NCBI GenBank assembly: GCA_963837755.1
Contig: CAWIOP010000004.1
Span: 186,001-250,000, forward strand
From: JADGHX01 sp963837755
Lineage (GTDB): Bacteria; Pseudomonadota; Gammaproteobacteria; Steroidobacterales; Steroidobacteraceae
Direction: 5' to 3'
DNA: 64,000 nucleotides
The position numbers were made by a program, and so were the translations under genes. The notes beneath the pieces are model-generated. The model worked only from the letters and a program-made list of their open reading frames with translations. It was not told where the DNA came from and ran no database searches. This document shows positions 59,212 through 64,000 of the stretch, one piece after another. Numbering within the stretch: position 1 is the stretch's first letter; the number at the start of each line of letters is the position of its first letter.

Positions 59212-62010
59212 TCAGGACGCTTCCTGCTGCGCAGTGTGAATATCAAGTGCCACGAGATCCAGCAATTCCCTGTCGCTCATCTCCGTCAGCTGCAATTCCT
59301 TGCCACCTTCCAGCACCTCCTGAACGAGCTGCTGCTTGGATTCGATGAGCTGGTCGATCTTGTCCTCGACGGTTCCGCGGCAGATGAATTTATGCACGAG
59401 CACGTTCCTCGCCTGGCCGATGCGAAAGGCGCGATCGGTGGCCTGGTTCTCCACCGCCGGGTTCCACCAGCGGTCGAAGTGCACCACGTGCGAGGCGGCG
59501 GTGAGATTCAGCCCGGCGCCGCCGGCCTTGAGCGAGAGCACGAAGAAGGGCGTCAGCTCGTCCTCTTGAAAAGCACGCACCAGCTCCTTGCGCCTGGCAA
59601 CGGCGGTTCCACCGTGCAGGACCAGCCCTTCCCGGCCGAACACCGAACCGAGAAACTCCGCAACGGGCTGGGCCGCTTCACGAAACTGCGTGAATACCAG
59701 CATTTTCTCCTGTCTTGCGGCGACCACCTCCGCGATTTCGCGCAGGCGTGCGAGCTTGCCGCTGTCGCCTTCGGCCCAGGCGCCGTCGCCCAGCCACTGC
59801 GAAGGGTGATTGCAGATCTGTTTGAACCGCATCAGGAACGAGAGCACCAGTCCCTTGCGCTTGATGCCCTCGGCGGCTTCGAGCTCGGTCGTCAGCTCCC
59901 GCACGGCGCGTTGATACAGCGCCGCCTGCGCGGGGCTCAGGGCGCAGTACGCTTTCATCTCGGTCTTGTCTGGCAAATCGGCGATGACGGATTTGTCGGT
60001 CTTCAGCCGTCGCAGAATGTAGGGCCGTACCAAGGCGCGCAGCGGAGCGTACTGGCCGTCGGACGCGAGGCGGCGCGCGAAAGCCGTGAAGGCCTTGTTC
60101 GAGCCCAGGAGACCCGGATTGAGAAAATCGAATATCGACCACAGGTCCGATAGCCGGTTCTCGACCGGGGTGCCGGTGAGTGCGATGCGTGTGCGGGCGT
60201 CGAGTTTCTTCGTGGACTGCGTTTGCCTCGAACCCGGGTTCTTGATCGCCTGCGCTTCGTCGAGCACGGCCACGCGCCACGGCGTCGTCGTCAGCCATGG
60301 CAGTCGTAGCAGCGTGCCGTAGCTGGTGATGACCAGGTCCACTTCGGCCAGCTTTTTCGCGTCGAGCTGCTTCAGGTCGGTGGCGCTCATCGCCGAGGGG
60401 TGCGCGATGAGCGCATTGAGCCCCGGAGCGAAGCGGGCAATTTCCGCCGCCCAGTTCGCCAGAAGCGATGCTGGCGCGACCAGGATGCTGGCGCGCTGTT
60501 GGCCGGCCAGCGCGCTGGCACTTGTCCGGCCAGCCAGGGCGCTGGCGCGTTTCCCGCCAGCCACCACGCTTGCCCGTTGTTCGCCGCCAGCGTCTCCGCT
60601 TTCTTTTTTCAGTAGCAGCAGCAGCGACAGCACCTGGATCGTCTTGCCCAGCCCCATGTCGTCGGCCAGGCAGGCGCCGAGGCCTAGTTGATGCAGCAGA
60701 TAGAGCCAACGCACGCCGGCTTGCTGATAGGGCCGCAGTGTTGCCTTGAGCTCCGCGCCGGGGCTTGCACGGGCGAGGCCTTCGGGGCTGCGCAGGCCCT
60801 TCAGCGTTTCCGCAAGCCAGGGGCCGGCAACGACTTCGGACCAGTCCCGATCGACGGTGGCGGTCACGTCCGCTTCCGGCAAGTTCGCGCCCGCAACGAG
60901 GCGCATCGCCTCGGCGAACGCGATTCCGCCTCTCGCGGCGGCTCGTTCGATGGCGCGAAACTGCTCCAGCATGTGGCCGAGCTTCTCGCGATCCACTTCG
61001 ACCCAGCGGCCGCGCAGGAGCTGGAGGCCATCGGAGCCGGCGAGCAGCGATTCGATTTCGGCCGGGGTAATGCGCTCCTCGCCGAGCGTCAGTTGCAGGT
61101 CGAAATCGAGCAACGCGTTTTTTCCCAGCAGCGAGGGCACGCTGCCGCCAACCGTTGCCTTGACGCGCGGACGAGGAGGCCGGCCAGACTGCCAGGTGCC
61201 CGGCGCGCGCACCATGATGCCAGCCGCTTCGAGCTTGGGTACGTCAGTGAGAAACTGAAACGCTTCCGCGGGAGTCCAGCGCAGAGGATGGTAGATCTCC
61301 CCCGCGTCGACCATTTCACGCAGCCATGCGCATTGCTCGGCGGCGCGCTGCACGGGCACGAGCAGCGACAGCAGCCGCGCCTTGTTCTTTTCGCCGGAGT
61401 ATTCGCGCAGGGCCTGCGCCAGCGGCAGATGTTGCGCCTTGGCGGTCTTTGAAAGCCGCGTGCTGTAGGTGGCGATGAACGCAAACGGGGCCTCTTCGTC
61501 GCCGCGGTTTTCCGCCAGGTTGAAGTGAACGCGGCCGACGAGGTTCCAGGCCGGGTGACGTTGCTTCAGGAAATCCTGCAGCGATTGCTTCGACTCAGCC
61601 CACTCGACGGCGAACGCGGCGTCGAGTTGTTCCCATAGAGAGGACAACGTCTCGACATTCAGGTACTCCGCGCCGGTCATGGGTGGCGCGGCGGCGGCCA
61701 GGGCGTCGAAGTCTTCGATGGGTGGAGCGGGGCTGTGGGCGAGGAGCGTTTTGCCGGTGCTTTCTGCCAACTCCGGCGTCGTACAAAGAGCCGTTACGTA
61801 GCGCGCCGCGAAGTCGCGCCAGTAACTCAACGCTATGGGAAGCGATGTCCCGACCTCGCCGGCGCCGAGCTGCAGCAGCCCGTGGCCTGTGCCGCGCTCG
61901 AACGATTCCGCGAGGCGGCGCTGCAGATCGGCAGGCAATGCAGGCGCGTCTGGTGCCGGGGTCAGCAGCAGGTGGCCGTGCGGGGTGAGGACGAGGGCGT
62001 TGGCGGTCAT
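59212..62010 (-). CDS. SNF2-family DNA helicase/translocase
   Basis: About 932 residues from MTANALVLTPHGHLLLTP; the frame extends to 62178. A N-terminal SNF2-associated region precedes the motor: ADDMGLGKTIQ (I), LDEAQAIKN (II), ALTGTPVENRLSDLW (III), LVFTQFREA (IV), LSLKAGGAGLNLTAASHVVH (V) and QATDRAFRIGQ (VI). Between motifs I and Ia a short repetitive insert of about 45 residues (RASALAGRTSASALAGQQRA) interrupts the domain. It likely remodels DNA-protein complexes with the SWIM partner. Confidence 0.92.
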   Translation of the reverse strand: MTANALVLTPHGHLLLTPAPDAPALPADLQRRLAESFERGTGHGLLQLGAGEVGTSLPIALSYWRDFAARYVTALCTTPELAESTGKTLLAHSPAPPIEDFDALAAAAPPMTGAEYLNVETLSSLWEQLDAAFAVEWAESKQSLQDFLKQRHPAWNLVGRVHFNLAENRGDEEAPFAFIATYSTRLSKTAKAQHLPLAQALREYSGEKNKARLLSLLVPVQRAAEQCAWLREMVDAGEIYHPLRWTPAEAFQFLTDVPKLEAAGIMVRAPGTWQSGRPPRPRVKATVGGSVPSLLGKNALLDFDLQLTLGEERITPAEIESLLAGSDGLQLLRGRWVEVDREKLGHMLEQFRAIERAAARGGIAFAEAMRLVAGANLPEADVTATVDRDWSEVVAGPWLAETLKGLRSPEGLARASPGAELKATLRPYQQAGVRWLYLLHQLGLGACLADDMGLGKTIQVLSLLLLLKKESGDAGGEQRASVVAGGKRASALAGRTSASALAGQQRASILVAPASLLANWAAEIARFAPGLNALIAHPSAMSATDLKQLDAKKLAEVDLVITSYGTLLRLPWLTTTPWRVAVLDEAQAIKNPGSRQTQSTKKLDARTRIALTGTPVENRLSDLWSIFDFLNPGLLGSNKAFTAFARRLASDGQYAPLRALVRPYILRRLKTDKSVIADLPDKTEMKAYCALSPAQAALYQRAVRELTTELEAAEGIKRKGLVLSFLMRFKQICNHPSQWLGDGAWAEGDSGKLARLREIAEVVAARQEKMLVFTQFREAAQPVAEFLGSVFGREGLVLHGGTAVARRKELVRAFQEDELTPFFVLSLKAGGAGLNLTAASHVVHFDRWWNPAVENQATDRAFRIGQARNVLVHKFICRGTVEDKIDQLIESKQQLVQEVLEGGKELQLTEMSDRELLDLVALDIHTAQQEAS

Positions 62011-62080
62011 GCTGACATCGAGGGCGTGATCTGGGGTGCGATGCTGAGTGATCTCGCCGATCGGGAATGCATCGTATCTT

Positions 62081-62109
62081 GAAAATTCGAAGGTGGGCTT
62101 CGAATTTTC
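62081..62109. promoter_or_regulatory. 12-bp inverted repeat upstream of the SNF2 gene
   Basis: GAAAATTCGAAG and CTTCGAATTTTC form perfect arms with a 5-base spacer, 71 bp before the likely helicase start. It shares the GAAAATT core with a second repeat 45 bp further upstream, suggesting paired operator sites. Confidence 0.5.
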
Positions 62110-62154
62110 GAAGCTATCTGCGAAAGGAAATTTGAGCGGGTAATGATCTACCTC

Positions 62155-62183
62155 GAAAATTGAGCGGCAGGTGCTCAATTTTC
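62155..62183. promoter_or_regulatory. Second inverted repeat upstream of the SNF2 gene
   Basis: GAAAATTGAGC and GCTCAATTTTC are perfect 11-bp arms around 7 bases. With the neighbouring repeat it gives two GAAAATT-based palindromes in about 100 bp. Confidence 0.5.
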
Positions 62184-62304
62184 AAGGACTCAAAACTCGC
62201 TAGCGACCAGCGCACGTCAGGCATTTCGGTGCCGTCGCACACCTGCGCCGGTGCTCAGTCGCACGCGGCAAGATTGAACGCCCGTGGAGCTCGCGAGCAA
62301 AGCC

Positions 62305-62851
62305 TCACTGGTGGAAAAGCGATGAAGGATCCACCGTGACACCCGGCAGTGAGGCGATGGGCATGGCGCCCGGTTTCTGCAGAGAGAGCGTTTCGTCGTA
62401 CGCCGCGCCTGCCGGATTTCGGAAAATGTGAAGTTGTTGGCGCTGCAGGTCGACCACCCAGAGCTCCCGGATACCGTGCCGCGCATAAAGGGACATTTTC
62501 GTGGAGAGGTCGTAGCGCGCGGTCGTATCGCTTACTTCGAGGGCGAGTAGCGTGTCGGCGGCGGTCGGATGCGCCTGGTCGTAGAAGTCTTCGCGTGGTG
62601 CGAGCAATGCAAGGTCAGGCTGCGGCTCGGAAAGCTCGCTCAGCTCGACGGGCGACTGACAACTGACGATCGCGCGCCCACTGACCGCGCGATTCAATAG
62701 CATGTCCAGTCGGCGCACGGCTGCTGCGTGCTGGCTTCCGATGGGTGGCATGTCGATGATCCGGCGCGAGCAGGCCCACCTCCGCCATGCGGTGGTACTC
62801 CTCGACGGTGATGCGATGCCGGCGCGGCCAGTCTTCCATTGCGACGCTCAT
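62305..62851 (-). pseudogene. Uma2 family nuclease gene with an internal deletion
   Basis: MSVAMEDWPRRHRITVEEYH, then RMAEVGLLAPD, is the Uma2 N-terminus. The remainder (MPPIGSQHAAAVRRLDMLLN, PDLALLAPREDFY, LLALEVSDTTARYDLSTKMS, IRELWVVDLQRQQL) is complete in another frame. Between APD and IIDMPP about eight or nine residues (usually RVELIEGE) are missing with loss of frame. The PD-(D/E)XK-like core (PDLALL, LEVSD) remains but cannot be translated in one piece. Confidence 0.75.
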
Positions 62852-63151
62852 GCGGTTCCTCGGAAGATTCAGTCTATCGCGGCAGCGGGGCCCTGTTACA
62901 CAACGAATTGCGGATTGCGACAACCGCGGGCCGAAGTTTGCCTACCGTGGCGAGGAGGCAGGAGGCGCATTCGTGTTGTTTTCGTGCATGCGCGACTGGC
63001 TCGGCAGGAAAGGTCGCGTCGGCTGTACTCCTGAGCATTTCTGAGGTTTTGGTTTGGGTCGCAGGCGCCCCCGCCGTGACGTTCACTCGGCCAGAGTCGA
63101 AGGTATCGAACCCCTCGAACACACTTTTCACGAACTGAAGAAGAGGAAGCG

Positions 63152-63836
63152 ATGGCATCCAAACCCCCCCCCGTACGATCCGATTCCTCCGACCCCAGCC
63201 TCAAGCTCGCGGTACTGATCGACGCGGACAACGCGCAGGCCAGCGTGATCGAGGGCCTCCTGGCCGAAATCGCGCGGTTTGGCGAAGCCACGGTGAAGCG
63301 CATCTACGGCGATTTCACCAGCAGCCACAGCTCGTCCTGGAAGTGGGTTCTGCCTGGTAACGAGCGACAGCGACTACACCGGGCTCGCGACTCGTCTGCG
63401 CGAAGAAGGGCTCATGATTTTTGGATTTGGCGAGCGCAAGACGCCGGATGCGTTTCGCAATGCCTGCCACAAGTTCGTCTTCACTGAAGTTCTGCGGCCT
63501 GCATCCGCGGAACCTGCTCCGGCGCCGAAGCGTGCGGCTGAGCCCACTGCCGCGGTAGTGCCGGCAGTAGCGGCGACGGCGCCGACGCCCAAACTGCATT
63601 TCCCACGTGAGTTCGTCCTGGCGGCACTGGAAGAATCCAGCGACGACTCGGGCTGGGCGCCGCTCGCCACGTTTGGCAGCTACCTCAACAAGCTTCAGCC
63701 GGATTTCGACTCACGACTCTATGGGTTCAAGAAGCTGTCGGATCTGGTGAAGGGGAGGAGCGATCTGTTCGTGACGGAGGAGCGGCAGACGTCGAACGGC
63801 GGGCAGAAGGTGCTCTACCTTCGGGCGGCGGAGTAA
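63152..63836 (+). pseudogene. NYN-domain (LabA/DUF88) plus OST-HTH protein gene with an internal deletion
   Basis: LAVLIDADNAQASVIEGLLA, then KRIYGDFTSSHSSSWK, opens a NYN ribonuclease domain. After SSWK the sequence jumps, near 63345, to CLVTSDSDYTGLATRLREEG in another frame, then MIFGFGERKTPDAFRNACHK and a C-terminal OST-HTH/LOTUS domain (FVLAALEESSDDSGWAPLAT). The missing part (about 40 residues) normally contains the DSTLIIDAMDLL segment of the active site. Both the deletion and the frame loss argue for a dead gene. Confidence 0.75.
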
Positions 63837-64000
63837 GCTTTCCTGGATCGCGCTCCGACGTGACCCGCTCGGACAGTGACTATTACCTCTTGATTCATCC
63901 TATTTTCCCGCCCACAGCCACCGCCAGAACAATGCGCTCACGCCGAGACCCAGCCCCCGCCGAACACGCGGAAGCCCGATACGGAGACGGCCAGCTAACC
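63837..64000 (-). other. Possible 3' end of a minus-strand gene entering the window
   Basis: Minus-strand frames here (for example GLGLGVSALFWRWLWAGK and a stop) look hydrophobic and may be the C-terminus of a membrane protein lying to the right. Too short to identify. Confidence 0.2.

Noticed and set aside
1..64000. CRISPR array
   Set aside because: No regularly spaced short direct repeats were seen. The only tandem repeats are the 54-bp coding units at 14758-14919 and the minisatellite-like SNF2 insert.

Overview
The window is high-GC proteobacterial chromosome. Periplasmic glucan protein G/D, an AcrA/AcrB-type RND pump, TonB-dependent receptors, a soluble PQQ sugar dehydrogenase, a CopA/CopC/CopD copper set and DUF222-HNH, DUF6502 and DUF5666 proteins together suggest a gammaproteobacterium of the Steroidobacter/Nevskia type. 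This placement is an inference from gene content. No rRNA or convincing tRNA was seen. Layout: 0-4 kb, DUF222-HNH nuclease, a stand-alone HsdR-N-like protein and small exported proteins. 4.1-10.6 kb, cassette 1 on the plus strand: DUF1592-type cytochrome c protein, DUF1552 Tat protein, exported ankyrin protein, Tat-exported metallo-beta-lactamase-fold protein. 10.8-13.2 kb, DUF6502-DUF5666 pair behind a perfect inverted repeat. 13.2-18.6 kb, a remodelled stretch with a PQQ sugar dehydrogenase, a small cytochrome c and several gene relics. 18.9-25 kb, mdoG-like gene and RND pump. 25-33.5 kb, mixed single genes, a pentapeptide-repeat protein, an RDD-pilin fusion, an EF-G paralog and a DUF3617 protein. 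33.6-40.8 kb, copper/metal island: copC-copD-copA on minus, diverging from DUF1326-DUF2182-TonB receptor on plus. 40.8-47.2 kb, cassette 2 on the minus strand, with the same four genes in the same order as cassette 1. 47.4-50.6 kb, an FtsX/MacB-type permease, tandem hairpins and a group II intron that has lost nearly all of its reverse transcriptase. 50.8-57.3 kb, a GAF protein and a hydrolase / ECF sigma / putative anti-sigma / Atm1-type ABC cluster. 57.7-63.8 kb, a SNF2 helicase-SWIM pair bracketed by damaged NYN and Uma2 gene copies. The most promising system is the duplicated four-gene cassette. Every product carries an export signal (Sec plus a CxxCH haem site, Tat, Sec, Tat), and in copy 2 the genes are only 2, 4 and 8 nt apart. 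They probably build one periplasmic redox/hydrolytic assembly of unknown substrate. Both hydrolases share an altered metal-binding motif. Caution: several conserved genes (both cassettes, the RND pump, the EF-G paralog, the PQQ dehydrogenase) contain many single-base frameshifts. Every case I resolved is a +1 insertion, with the family sequence continuing in the next frame. This looks like insertion-biased base-calling error rather than gene decay, so I annotate these as whole genes. A second, different class of damage (internal deletions, one micro-inversion, fusions of unrelated fragments) is more likely real.
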